Below are positions 32,940 through 41,078 of a stretch of DNA of 64,000 bases, one piece after another. Under the pieces are notes generated by a model. That model saw nothing but the letters and a program-made list of their open reading frames with translations, was not told the origin of the DNA and searched no databases. Position 1 is the stretch's first letter, and every line of letters starts with the position of its first letter. The DNA is taken from NCBI RefSeq assembly GCF_900101025.1, contig NZ_FMUH01000002.1, positions 62,001-126,000 on the forward strand. The letters run 5' to 3'. The stretch is from Klenkia marina. GTDB lineage: Bacteria; Actinomycetota; Actinomycetes; Mycobacteriales; Geodermatophilaceae. The position numbers and the translations under genes were made by a program.

Positions 32940-35582
32940 TCAGGGGGTGATGTCCATCAAGGCGTCGGCCCCCATGACCTCCAGGGGCCGACGGGCCGGC
33001 CTGCTCGGGGACCGCAGCACGAGGCGCTCGGGCGCGGCTGCGGCCAGCCGCAGCAGGAAGGCGATGCCGGCGCTGCCCAGGAAGGTCACCTGGGCGGCGT
33101 CGACCGCGGAGACCTGGTGCGGGCCGGGGTTGACGGCCTGCCACGCGGTCACGAGCGCGTAGTCGATGTCGCCGACCAGGGTCAGCGTGCCGTCGGCGAC
33201 GGTCATGCTGCCGGTGTCGATCTGGGCCAGGTCGGGCACGTCGTCGGCGGGCCGCGGGGGTGTCATGTGGTCGTGGTCCCTCTCGTCGCCGGGGTGGATC
33301 GCTGCGTCCGCCGGGCGGGTGCCCAGCTGGATGACCAGGACGGCGATGTCGTCGAGGTGCTCGACGACCATCCCGTCGATGGCCCGGCAGACGCCGTCGG
33401 CGTCCAGCTCCGCGGGCAAGGATCGCAGGAGCCCGGTCAGTCGCTCGATGCCGGCGTCGATGTCGCGCTCGCCGCTGCCGGGCAGCGGCTGCTCGACCAG
33501 GCCGTCGGTGTAGAGCACCAGCTGCGTGCCGGCCGGCAGGGTGCGGGTGGTGGTCGTGCGGGGGGTCGGGGTGAACCCCGTGCCCAGCAGCAGACCGTGG
33601 TCGTCGCAGAACGTCTCGACCTCCCCGGCGGGGGTGCGCAGCAGCACGGGTGGGTGACCGGCGTTGCCGCAGTCGACCGGCCAGTCGCCGCCCGGCTCCT
33701 CGGGTCGGGTGGCCCGCAGCAGGGCCGCGGTGGCCAGGACGGGGAGCTGCAGCACGTCGAGCAGGCGGTCGACCCGGGTGAGGACGACCTCGGGCCCCGG
33801 TGCGTCGAGCCCCCACGCCTCGCTGCGGATGAGGCCACGGAGCTGGCCCATGGCCGAGGCGGCGGTGATGTCGTGGCCCACGACGTCGCCGATGACGATG
33901 CCCACGGCCCCACCGGGCAGGGTGAGCAGGTCGTAGAAGTCGCCGCCGACGGCCGACGTCGCGGTGGCCGCCGTGTAGTGCGCCGCCGCGTCGACGTCGG
34001 GGATCTCGGGGATCTCGGGCAGCAGGGCGTGCTGCAGGGCCTCGGCGACGGACGCCTCGCGGGTGTAGCTGCGGGCGTTGTCGAGGGCCTGGCCGGCCCG
34101 CCGGCCGAGGTCGCGGACGACGTCGAGGTCGTCGGCGGTGAAGCCGTGCGGCTGGCGGCGACCGAGCAGCAGCGCCCCCCAGGTGCGGGTGGCCGACGTG
34201 AGCGGCATGGCCAGCAGGGAGCCCATGCCGAGCGCGTCGGCGGCGCCCGGGGCCAGGCCGCGGCCGAACCGGCGCAGCTGGTCGGGGGTGAGCTCGTCGA
34301 CGGTCACCGGCTGCCCGGTGGTCATCGCGACCGCGATCGGCAGGTCGGCGGGCAGCGGGCGCCCCAGGTACTGACGGCGCACGTCGGCCACGTGCCCGGC
34401 GACGGCGTCGCCGTCGCGGTGCTCGACGACGAGCGAGCTGACCGAGCCGTCGTCGTCGACCCCGGCCAGGAACACCCAGTCGCCCAGCAGCGGGACGCTC
34501 AACCGGGCCAGGCGTTGCTGCAGCTCCTCGACGTCGAGGCTCCCGGTGAGCTCGGTGGTCGCCCCGGCGAGCAGGGCGAGCCGGGCCCGGGCGGCCTCGG
34601 CGCCGGCCTGCGCGGCCTCGGCCGCCTCCTGGGCGGCCTCGGCGGCCTCGCGGGCGGTCCGCTCGGCGGCGAGGGCGGCGTCGCGGTCGGCGTCGGCAGC
34701 CATCCGGACCGTGACGTCGGACTGGACGCCGACGAACGCGACGAGCTGGCCCTCGCCGTCACGGACCGGTGAGACGGACAGGTGGTTCCAGAAGGCGGTG
34801 CCGTCGGCCCGGTAGTTGAGCAGCGTGACCTCGCTGGACCGCTCGGCGGCGAGGTCGGCACTCAGCTGGGCCACGGCGGCGGGGTCGGTGGCCGGCCCCT
34901 GCAGGAAGCGGCAGTTGTGCCCGATCGCGTCCTCGGCCGCGTACCCGGTGACCCGGGTGAATGCGGGGTTGACCCAGACCAGCGGGTTGTCCGGCCGACG
35001 GGGGTCGGAGATGGCGAAGCAGATGTCGGTGGCGAGCACGGCCCGGTTGCGCAGGGCCTGCAGCAGCTGCTCGGGGTCCGCACCGGCCGCGGGCTGCTCG
35101 ACCGGCAGGAAGACCAGCAGCGACAGCGCGGGGTCACCGGCCCCCGGCCCGAGCGGGAACCCGGTGGCCCACACCACCGGGCCCAGCTCACCGTCCGCGC
35201 GGCCGTCGGCGCGGGCGGACTCGGCGGTGCCGCCGATGCGGACCGGCTCGCCGGACACGGGCTCGCCCGCCGCCACCCGGGACAGCGGCTCGGCGGTCGC
35301 GGCCAGCGGGGCGCCGTCGAGGTCGGTGACCCCGGCCGCCTCGGCCCAGCGGTCGATCGCCACCGGCAGCCGCACGGCGCCGGCCAGCTCGAGGGCGGCT
35401 GCGTTGGCGAAGGTGACCTGTCCCGACTCGCGGTCGACGAGGAGGACGGCGACCGGGGAGTCGCCCAGCACCCGGGGCAGGCCGTCGGCCGGGTGGGCGC
35501 CGGAGTCGGCGATCACCTGCTCGGCCGCCTCCACGACGGCGTCCTGCAGCTGCCCGCCGCGCTGCCCCTCATCTGGTCGCAC
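32940..35582 (-). CDS. LOV photoreceptor phosphatase: PAS-LOV-coiled coil-GAF-PP2C-STAS
   Basis: An 880-residue multidomain protein. A PAS domain (about 30-150) is followed by a LOV domain (about 185-295). Its flavin-adduct motif GHNCRFLQG has Cys224, and the FMN-contact motifs FWNHLSVSPV and FVGVQSDVT are intact, so blue-light sensing is expected. An Ala/Glu-rich coiled coil (about 300-335) leads to GAF (about 340-500), a PP2C phosphatase (about 510-745, GGDFYD, GDVVGHD, HLDDIAVLV) and a C-terminal STAS domain (about 785-880, GDIDYALVTAW, VTFLGSAGIAFLL). It thus carries both the phosphatase and an antagonist-like domain of a stress partner switch. GTG 35582 has TACAGT seven bases upstream. 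Confidence 0.88.
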   Translation of the reverse strand: MRPDEGQRGGQLQDAVVEAAEQVIADSGAHPADGLPRVLGDSPVAVLLVDRESGQVTFANAAALELAGAVRLPVAIDRWAEAAGVTDLDGAPLAATAEPLSRVAAGEPVSGEPVRIGGTAESARADGRADGELGPVVWATGFPLGPGAGDPALSLLVFLPVEQPAAGADPEQLLQALRNRAVLATDICFAISDPRRPDNPLVWVNPAFTRVTGYAAEDAIGHNCRFLQGPATDPAAVAQLSADLAAERSSEVTLLNYRADGTAFWNHLSVSPVRDGEGQLVAFVGVQSDVTVRMAADADRDAALAAERTAREAAEAAQEAAEAAQAGAEAARARLALLAGATTELTGSLDVEELQQRLARLSVPLLGDWVFLAGVDDDGSVSSLVVEHRDGDAVAGHVADVRRQYLGRPLPADLPIAVAMTTGQPVTVDELTPDQLRRFGRGLAPGAADALGMGSLLAMPLTSATRTWGALLLGRRQPHGFTADDLDVVRDLGRRAGQALDNARSYTREASVAEALQHALLPEIPEIPDVDAAAHYTAATATSAVGGDFYDLLTLPGGAVGIVIGDVVGHDITAASAMGQLRGLIRSEAWGLDAPGPEVVLTRVDRLLDVLQLPVLATAALLRATRPEEPGGDWPVDCGNAGHPPVLLRTPAGEVETFCDDHGLLLGTGFTPTPRTTTTRTLPAGTQLVLYTDGLVEQPLPGSGERDIDAGIERLTGLLRSLPAELDADGVCRAIDGMVVEHLDDIAVLVIQLGTRPADAAIHPGDERDHDHMTPPRPADDVPDLAQIDTGSMTVADGTLTLVGDIDYALVTAWQAVNPGPHQVSAVDAAQVTFLGSAGIAFLLRLAAAAPERLVLRSPSRPARRPLEVMGADALMDITP

Positions 35583-35589
35583 GCGACAG

Positions 35590-35595
35590 ACTGTA
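35590..35595 (-). promoter_or_regulatory. -10 box of a leaderless promoter for the LOV protein
   Basis: TACAGT on the minus strand ends seven bases before GTG 35582, and no Shine-Dalgarno precedes that start. Confidence 0.5.
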
Positions 35596-35755
35596 GGTGC
35601 CCTGTGCCTCGACGGCCCCGCGTGCTGCCGGGACCCGTCGGCGAGCGGGGACCGGCTGTGGGGGGCACGATCGGGGCGTGCCGGTGCACGCGCCGGCGCG
35701 CGACGCTCCAGAGACGTGGGCGGAACCATCCCCAGCCCCCGACGGAGGTCCCATC

Positions 35756-35941
35756 GTGCCCACGGTCATCCACCAGGGCGGTCCGCGCCACGGCCAGGTC
35801 GACGAGATCGACCCCGCCGAGCTGCGCGGGGCCCTGGTCTACGACGGCCCCCGCTGGCTGGGGGTCTACCGCCCGGCCGACCCGCCGCGCACCTACCCGA
35901 CCGACCTCGGCGACGCACAGGTGTGGGTGGCCGTCGAGTAG
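35756..35941 (+). CDS. small conserved-looking hypothetical protein
   Basis: A 61-residue acidic protein (VIHQGGPRHGQVDEID, then YDGPRWLGVYRPADPPRTY and DAQVWVAVE) with alternating strands and no membrane segment. GGAGG seven bases before GTG 35756 supports the start. I do not recognise a family. It is read divergently from the LOV protein and ends one base from the stop of the next gene on the other strand. Confidence 0.55.
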   Translation: MPTVIHQGGPRHGQVDEIDPAELRGALVYDGPRWLGVYRPADPPRTYPTDLGDAQVWVAVE

Positions 35942-35942
35942 G

Positions 35943-36233
35943 TCAGCGCACCCGCACCGGCACGTCCTCGTCGGCGAGCACGGCCTCCAGCGCCTCGAGC
36001 ACGACCTCGTGCTCCGCGGCCGCCGGATCGGGCTGCTGCAGGTGGGCGCGGAAGCGCTCGAGGTCGGCCGTGCCGCCCAGGGTCAGGTACTCGACCCACA
36101 GCAGCTTGTCCGACACCGAGGTGAGCTCGGCGGCGAGGGCCAGCGGGACCACCGGCGTGCTGCGCACCGGCAGCGGCACCACCTCGGCCAGGTGCTCTCG
36201 GTGGACCTCGTGGGCGGGCAGCGGTGCGGTCAC
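35943..36233 (-). CDS. hypothetical protein
   Basis: A 96-residue, mostly helical soluble protein without a recognised domain. The middle (STPVVPLALAAELTSVSDKL) and the acidic C-terminal helix (HEVVLEALEAVLADE) are the notable parts. GTG 36233 follows an AGGGAG ribosome site; the frame remains open upstream to 36308. No neighbour gives a clear functional hint beyond the surrounding stress-signalling genes. Confidence 0.5.
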   Translation of the reverse strand: MTAPLPAHEVHREHLAEVVPLPVRSTPVVPLALAAELTSVSDKLLWVEYLTLGGTADLERFRAHLQQPDPAAAEHEVVLEALEAVLADEDVPVRVR

Positions 36234-36651
36234 GGACGGGCTCCCTGTGCTCGGGTGGGCGTCCGACGACCGTAGGCGGAACCGGTCGTGCGCAACCAGG
36301 ACGGACATCGCCAGTGTCCGGACACGGGAGTCGTGACTTTATGGTGTAAGCACGTTTCGGAACGACATCGAGCAATCCGTCGGCGTACCGGATCCTGAGT
36401 TGCCGCTGGCCCCGGGGTGCGAGAAGGTCAGGGCGCTGCCCGACCACCCGGGCGGCGCCCCACCGCCCTGTGTCCGCGGTGACCTCCATGGTCGACGACG
36501 GACGGAGCAAGGTGTGCACCACCGACGCACCTCCACGCAGCCCGGCAGCCACCCCTCTCGCGCCGCGGTCACCGCGACGTGCTGCACGGGGACCGGCCGT
36601 CGCTCTCCTTCCTGCCGCCGACCGGCCGGCCCACCTCGAGGGATCCCCACC
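36234..36651. other. 418-base non-coding stretch before the GAF-ANTAR pair
   Basis: No convincing gene is present. It contains a perfect 12-base palindrome, GTGTCCGGACAC at 36314-36325, and a relatively AT-rich patch near 36335-36375 that probably holds a promoter. Transcription from there would give a long leader of about 280 bases before GTG 36652. I could not assign a clear -35/-10 pair. Confidence 0.4.
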
Positions 36652-37398
36652 GTGACCGCCATCGACGCCGCCACGCTCGCCCGCACCCTCCGCGAGCTCG
36701 GCGCCGACGCCCCGGTGGAGGGCGAGGAGCTGCTCGACGTCGCCCTGCAGCGGGTCGTCGATGCCTGCGCCGGGCTGTTCGACGTCGCCGGTTGCGGGCT
36801 GATGCTGGCCGACGAGCAGGGGCACCTGCAGTACGTGGCGGCCACCGACGCCGCCAGCGCGGCCATGGAGGACGCCCAGCTGCGCACCGGCGAGGGCCCC
36901 TGCGTCGACGCGTTCCGGCAGGGGGAGACCGTCACCACCGACGACGCGGCGGGCGACCCCCGGTGGCCGGGGTTCGCCGACGCGCTGTCCCGGGCCACGG
37001 ACTCCGCCTCCGTCGGGTCCGTGGGGGCGGTGCTGGGGACGCCGCTGCGACTGCGCGGAGCCGTCGTCGGCAGCCTGGACGTGCACCACGCCGCCCCGCA
37101 CGCCTGGCGCGACGACGAGACCGCGGCGCTGGTGCGGTTCGGGCGGGTCGCCGAGACCCTGCTCGACGTGGGCGTGCAGGCCCACCAGTCCGGCCGGCTG
37201 GCCGCCCAGCTGGACTACGCCATCGGCCACCGCGCCCCCATCGAGCGCGGCGTGGGCTACCTGATGGCCCGCGACGGGTTGGGCCAGGAGGAGGCGTTCC
37301 AGCGTCTGCGGTCGGCCGCCCGCGCCGCCCGCCGTCCGATCGGCGACGTCGCCCGGGCCCTCACCACGTCGGGCCGCTTGCCGGGGGAGCACCGGTGA
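36652..37398 (+). CDS. GAF-ANTAR domain protein 1
   Basis: A 248-residue cytoplasmic protein. The GAF domain (about 15-165; CGLMLADEQGHLQYVAATD, TGEGPCVDAFRQGE) may bind a small ligand. The C-terminal ANTAR domain (about 185-240; LDYAIGHRAPIERGVGYLMA, EEAFQRLRSAARAA) binds paired RNA hairpins to prevent transcription termination. GAGGGA precedes GTG 36652. It overlaps the next GAF-ANTAR gene by four bases. Several Cys residues in the GAF part could sense redox state, but this is speculative. Confidence 0.9.
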   Translation: MTAIDAATLARTLRELGADAPVEGEELLDVALQRVVDACAGLFDVAGCGLMLADEQGHLQYVAATDAASAAMEDAQLRTGEGPCVDAFRQGETVTTDDAAGDPRWPGFADALSRATDSASVGSVGAVLGTPLRLRGAVVGSLDVHHAAPHAWRDDETAALVRFGRVAETLLDVGVQAHQSGRLAAQLDYAIGHRAPIERGVGYLMARDGLGQEEAFQRLRSAARAARRPIGDVARALTTSGRLPGEHR

Positions 37399-38123
37399 CC
37401 GCCATCGCCGTCCCGGTGCCCGCCGCCGTCCGGGCCGCCACCTGCGCCGCCGACCAGCTGCCCCAGCTGGCCCGCGCGCTGCTGGTCGAGCTGGTCGAGG
37501 CCGTCCCCCCGGCGCAGTCGGCCAGCGTGGTGACGCTGGCCGGCCCCCGGCTGCGGCCGTGGGCGAGCAGCGGTGCGCCCGCCGACGAGCTGGACCAGCT
37601 GCAGGCCGCCGTCGGGGACGGGCCGGTCTTCCTGGCCGCCGCCGACGACGAGCTCGTGGTGTCCGACGACCTCGCGCGCGACCCGCGCTGGGGGTTGGCT
37701 GCCCGACCCGGCACCTCGCTGGTCGCCGTGGCGCTGCCCGGGGCGGCGACGGCCCGCGCCGTGCTGACCGTCCTGGGGGACGGGCCCGGGCTCGTGGACC
37801 CTGCGGTGGTCGCCTCGGTGACCGGCGCCGTGCCCGACCTGGCGGCGGCCGTGGCCGTGGTGCAGGCCCGGTTGGAGGCGGCCAACCTGCAGCTCGCGCT
37901 GGCCAGCAACCGCACCATCGGCGCAGCGATCGGTGTGGCGATGGCCGCCCACAAGCTGCCCTACGACGAGGCGGCCGCGCTCCTGCGCTCGCTGAGCAAC
38001 CACACCAACACCCGGCTGATCGACCTGGCCGAGCAGGTGCTGCTCACCGGCGAGGTGCCCGACCCGCCGCAGTCGGCGGCGCCGCGGCCCAGGCGCCCCG
38101 GCGGAGCAACCGGAGGCCGTTGA
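37395..38123 (+). CDS. GAF-ANTAR domain protein 2
   Basis: A 242-residue paralogue of the preceding protein. A GAF domain (about 15-160; VGDGPVFLAAADDELVVSDD) leads to an ANTAR domain (about 170-225; SNRTIGAAIGVAMAAHKLPY, EAAALLRSLSNHTN), followed by a Pro/Arg-rich tail. The GTG overlaps the previous stop (GTGA), which suggests equal synthesis and possible heterodimers of the two RNA-binding proteins. Its last 80 bases overlap the 3' end of the metal ATPase gene on the other strand. Confidence 0.88.
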   Translation: MTAIAVPVPAAVRAATCAADQLPQLARALLVELVEAVPPAQSASVVTLAGPRLRPWASSGAPADELDQLQAAVGDGPVFLAAADDELVVSDDLARDPRWGLAARPGTSLVAVALPGAATARAVLTVLGDGPGLVDPAVVASVTGAVPDLAAAVAVVQARLEAANLQLALASNRTIGAAIGVAMAAHKLPYDEAAALLRSLSNHTNTRLIDLAEQVLLTGEVPDPPQSAAPRPRRPGGATGGR

Positions 38124-39996
38124 GGGCGACCAGGATCGTCGAGCCCTCGTGGCCGGCGACGCCCAGCGGCAGCGGCAGGTGCCACACGAGGTCCCAGGTC
38201 ACCAGCGCCACGATGACCGTGCTGGCGACGACCAGGTTCTGCACCACCAGGCGCCGGGCCCGCCGCGAGAGCCCGACCAGCGCGGGCAGGGTGGCCAGGT
38301 CGTCGCGCACCACCACGACGTCGGCGCTGGAGACGGTGAGGTCCGACCCCACGCCGCCCATCGCCACCCCGACGTCGGCCGCGGCCAGCGCCGGGGCGTC
38401 GTTGACGCCGTCACCGACGACCATCACCCGGTGCCCCTGCGCCTGCAGCTCGCGCACCGCGGCCACCTTGTCCTCGGGCAGCAGGCCGGCCCGCACGTCG
38501 GTGATGCCCAGCTCGGCGGCCAGCGAACGCGCGACCCGCTCGTCGTCGCCGGTGAGCAGCAGCGGTGACCGGCCCAGCGCGTGGCGCAGCGCCGTCACGG
38601 TCGCCGCGGCCGAGGGGCGCAGCCGGTCGGACAGGGCGAGCCACCCGGCCGGGACGCCGTCCACGGTGACCTCGACCAGCGTGCGACCGCGGGCCTCCTC
38701 CTCGCCCGCCCCCGGCAGCGGCCCGGTCGCCCGGCCGACGGCGACCACCCGGCCCTCGACGGTCCCGCTGACCCCCTGGCCGACCCGGGCCCGGAACCCC
38801 GCGACCGCGGGCACCGAGAGCCCCCGGTCGCGGGCCGCCGCGACGACGGCCCGACCGACGGGGTGCTCGCTGGGCGCCTCGACGCCGGCGGCGAGCGCGA
38901 GCAGCTCGTCCGGGGTGCGGCCGGCGGTGGGGGAGACGGCGACGACGGCGGGCGTCCCGTCGGTGAGGGTGCCGGTCTTGTCCACCACGACGGCGGTGAC
39001 GCTGCCCAGCCCCTCCATCGCCACGGCCGAGGTGACCAGCACGCCGTGCCGACCCGACGTGGCGATGGCCGACAGCAGCGGGGGCATGGTCGCCAGCACC
39101 AGCGCGCACGGTGAGGCGACGATCATGAAGGTCATCGCGCGCAGCAGGGCGTCCTGCAGCTGCGACCCCAGCAGCAGCGGCACGGCGAAGACGGCGAGCG
39201 TGGCGACCACGACACCGACCGAGTAGCGCTGCTCGACCTTCTCGATGAACAGCTGGGTGCCGGCCTTGGTCTCCGACGCCTGCTCGACCAGGGCCCCGAT
39301 CCGGGCCACCACGCTGTCGTGCGGGGCGGTGCCCACCCGCACGGTGAGCGTGCCCGTGCCGTTGGCGGTGCCGGCGAAGACCTCGTCGCCGACCTGCTTG
39401 TCCACCGGCATCGGTTCACCCGTGATCGACGCCTGGTCGACCTCCGATGCGCCCGACTCGACGGTGCCGTCGGCGGCCAACCGGTCCCCGGGGCGCACCA
39501 GCACGAGGTCGCCGACCTGCAGGTCGGCCGCGGGCACGACCGTCTCGCGGTCGCCGTCGAGCCGGCAGGCCTGCTCGGGAGCCAGGTCGGTGAGGGCTCG
39601 GACGGCGTCGCGCGTGCGCCGGGTGGCGAAGGCCTCGAGCGCACCGGACGTCGCGAAGATGACGATGAGCAGCGCCGCGTCGAACACCTGGCCGATGGCC
39701 ACCGCGCCGCCGGCCGCGACCACCATCAGCAGGTCGACGTCCAGGGTGCGCTCGCGCAGCGCCTGCACCCCGGCGGCGGCCGGCTCCCAGCCGCCGGTCG
39801 CGCAGCAGGCCAGGTAGGCGGTCCACCACAGCGGCGCCGGCGCGCCGGACAGGTGCAGCACGACCCCGACGGCGAACAGGGCCAGGGACAGGCCGGCCCA
39901 GCGGACCTCCGGCAGCGTCAGGGCCGTGCGCAGCGTCGCCGACAGCCGGGGCGGCGGCACGGATCGGGTGGGCCGGTCGAGCACGGGAGCCGTCAC
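38044..39996 (-). CDS. P1B-4-type heavy-metal exporting ATPase
   Basis: A 650-residue P-type ATPase without an N-terminal metal-binding domain. The membrane metal site is SPC (in IVASPCALVLA), and the last helix carries HEGST. This pair defines the P1B-4 group (CtpD/CtpJ/CoaT/PfeT-like), which exports Co, Fe or Zn. The catalytic core has TGEPMPV, DKTGTLT and GDGVNDAPAL. GTG 39996 has TACGTT six bases upstream; an ATG at 40017 is the alternative but falls inside an inverted repeat that looks like the operator. The 3' end overlaps the second GAF-ANTAR gene. Confidence 0.9.
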   Translation of the reverse strand: MTAPVLDRPTRSVPPPRLSATLRTALTLPEVRWAGLSLALFAVGVVLHLSGAPAPLWWTAYLACCATGGWEPAAAGVQALRERTLDVDLLMVVAAGGAVAIGQVFDAALLIVIFATSGALEAFATRRTRDAVRALTDLAPEQACRLDGDRETVVPAADLQVGDLVLVRPGDRLAADGTVESGASEVDQASITGEPMPVDKQVGDEVFAGTANGTGTLTVRVGTAPHDSVVARIGALVEQASETKAGTQLFIEKVEQRYSVGVVVATLAVFAVPLLLGSQLQDALLRAMTFMIVASPCALVLATMPPLLSAIATSGRHGVLVTSAVAMEGLGSVTAVVVDKTGTLTDGTPAVVAVSPTAGRTPDELLALAAGVEAPSEHPVGRAVVAAARDRGLSVPAVAGFRARVGQGVSGTVEGRVVAVGRATGPLPGAGEEEARGRTLVEVTVDGVPAGWLALSDRLRPSAAATVTALRHALGRSPLLLTGDDERVARSLAAELGITDVRAGLLPEDKVAAVRELQAQGHRVMVVGDGVNDAPALAAADVGVAMGGVGSDLTVSSADVVVVRDDLATLPALVGLSRRARRLVVQNLVVASTVIVALVTWDLVWHLPLPLGVAGHEGSTILVALNGLRLLRRGAWAAAPPTAAGRAPRR

Positions 39997-40002
39997 CAGG
40001 GG

Positions 40003-40008
40003 AACGTA
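40003..40008 (-). promoter_or_regulatory. -10 box of the metal ATPase gene
   Basis: TACGTT on the minus strand ends six bases before GTG 39996. The operator-like repeat at 40011-40032 lies in the spacer and -35 region. Confidence 0.45.
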
Positions 40009-40010
40009 CC

Positions 40011-40032
40011 TGCGCATACGCGAAGATGCGCA
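40011..40032. promoter_or_regulatory. operator-like inverted repeat of the metal ATPase gene
   Basis: TGCGCAT (40011-40017), eight bases, then ATGCGCA (40026-40032) make a perfect 7-base inverted repeat. Its position between the -10 box and the -35 region is where ArsR/SmtB or MerR metal sensors bind. No sensor gene is adjacent. Confidence 0.5.
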
Positions 40033-40067
40033 ACTGGGTGAGCCGCGGCAGGTGGCAGGGTGGGGCC

Positions 40068-40631
40068 GTGTCCGTCGCCGCGCTCGTCCTGGCCGCCGGG
40101 GGCGGCTCCCGCTACGGCATGCCCAAGGCCCTCGCGCCGCTGCCCGACGGCGAGCTCTTCGTCGAGCGGGCCGTGCGCACCGCCCGCACGGCCTGCGACC
40201 CCGTGCTCGTCGTGCTCGGCGCGGCGATGGTCGAGGTCTGGCAGCGCGCCGACCTCGAGGGCGCCACCGTGGTGGGCAACCGCGACTGGGAGACCGGCAT
40301 GGCCTCCTCGCTGCGCACCGGCATCCAGGGCCTGCAGGCGCTCGGTGCGGGCATCGAGGCCGCGGCGGTGATGCTCGTCGACGTCCCGGGCACCACCCCC
40401 GAGGTGCTGGCCCGGCTGCTGCCGCACGCCGCCCCCGACGCCCTCGTCGTCCCCACCTTCGACGGCGTGCCCGGCCACCCGGTGCTGCTGGGCCGCGACC
40501 ACTGGGCCGGGGTGGCCGACTCCGCGACCGGCGACGAGGGCGCGCGCGCCTACCTGCGGGCGCACGAGGTCACCGAGGTCGACTGCACCGGTCTGGGCGA
40601 CCCCACCGACCACGACACCCCGCGCGGGTAG
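40068..40631 (+). CDS. MobA-like nucleotidyltransferase (molybdenum cofactor maturation)
   Basis: A 187-residue NTP-transferase. The signature LAAGGGSRYGMPKALAPL (about residues 7-24) binds the nucleotide phosphate, and VMLVDVPGTTPEVL gives the metal-binding Asp. The family includes MobA and MocA, which add GMP or CMP to molybdopterin; which nucleotide is used cannot be told. CAGGGT lies six bases before GTG 40068. moaE follows ten bases downstream, which supports a role in molybdenum cofactor synthesis. Confidence 0.85.
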   Translation: MSVAALVLAAGGGSRYGMPKALAPLPDGELFVERAVRTARTACDPVLVVLGAAMVEVWQRADLEGATVVGNRDWETGMASSLRTGIQGLQALGAGIEAAAVMLVDVPGTTPEVLARLLPHAAPDALVVPTFDGVPGHPVLLGRDHWAGVADSATGDEGARAYLRAHEVTEVDCTGLGDPTDHDTPRG

Positions 40632-40641
40632 CGTCGCGGGT

Positions 40642-41052
40642 GTGATCGCCGCCATCAGCGACCAGCCGCTGGACGTCGCCGCCCACGAGGCCGCCGTCGT
40701 CCACCCCGCCGCGGGTGCGACCGTGAGCTTCGCGGGCGTGGTGCGCGACCACGACGGCGGCAGGTCGGTCACCGAGCTCGAGTACGTCGGGCACCCCACC
40801 GCGCAGGCGCTGGTTGAGGAGATCGCGGCCGAGTTCGCCGCCCGGCCCGAGGTGCACGCGGTGGCGATCAGCCACCGGGTGGGGCTGCTGGCCATCGGCG
40901 ACGTCGCGCTGGCCTGCGCGGTCTCGACCAGCCACCGCGGTCAGGCCTTCGCCGCGTGCGCCGAGCTGGTCGACGAGGTCAAGGCCCGGCTGCCGATCTG
41001 GAAGCGCCAGGTGTTCACCGACGGGGCCGAGGAATGGGTGGCCTGCCCCTAG
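40642..41052 (+). CDS. moaE: molybdopterin synthase large subunit
   Basis: A 136-residue MoaE protein. It forms molybdopterin synthase with thiocarboxylated MoaD, converting cyclic pyranopterin to molybdopterin. The family segment GATVSFAGVVRDHDGG (about 27-42) and the catalytic Lys region VKARLPIWKRQVFTDG (about 114-129) are present. TAGCGT lies seven bases before GTG 40642. moaD is about 4.3 kb away beside moaA, so the complex is encoded in two places. Confidence 0.94.
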   Translation: MIAAISDQPLDVAAHEAAVVHPAAGATVSFAGVVRDHDGGRSVTELEYVGHPTAQALVEEIAAEFAARPEVHAVAISHRVGLLAIGDVALACAVSTSHRGQAFAACAELVDEVKARLPIWKRQVFTDGAEEWVACP

Positions 41053-41078
41053 GCTGTGCACAGCTGAGGGGGGGTCGG

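Noticed and set aside
36234-36651. Short frames (for example 36470-36655) as small genes
   Set aside because: They lack ribosome sites or -10 boxes and have Arg/Pro-rich shadow composition.
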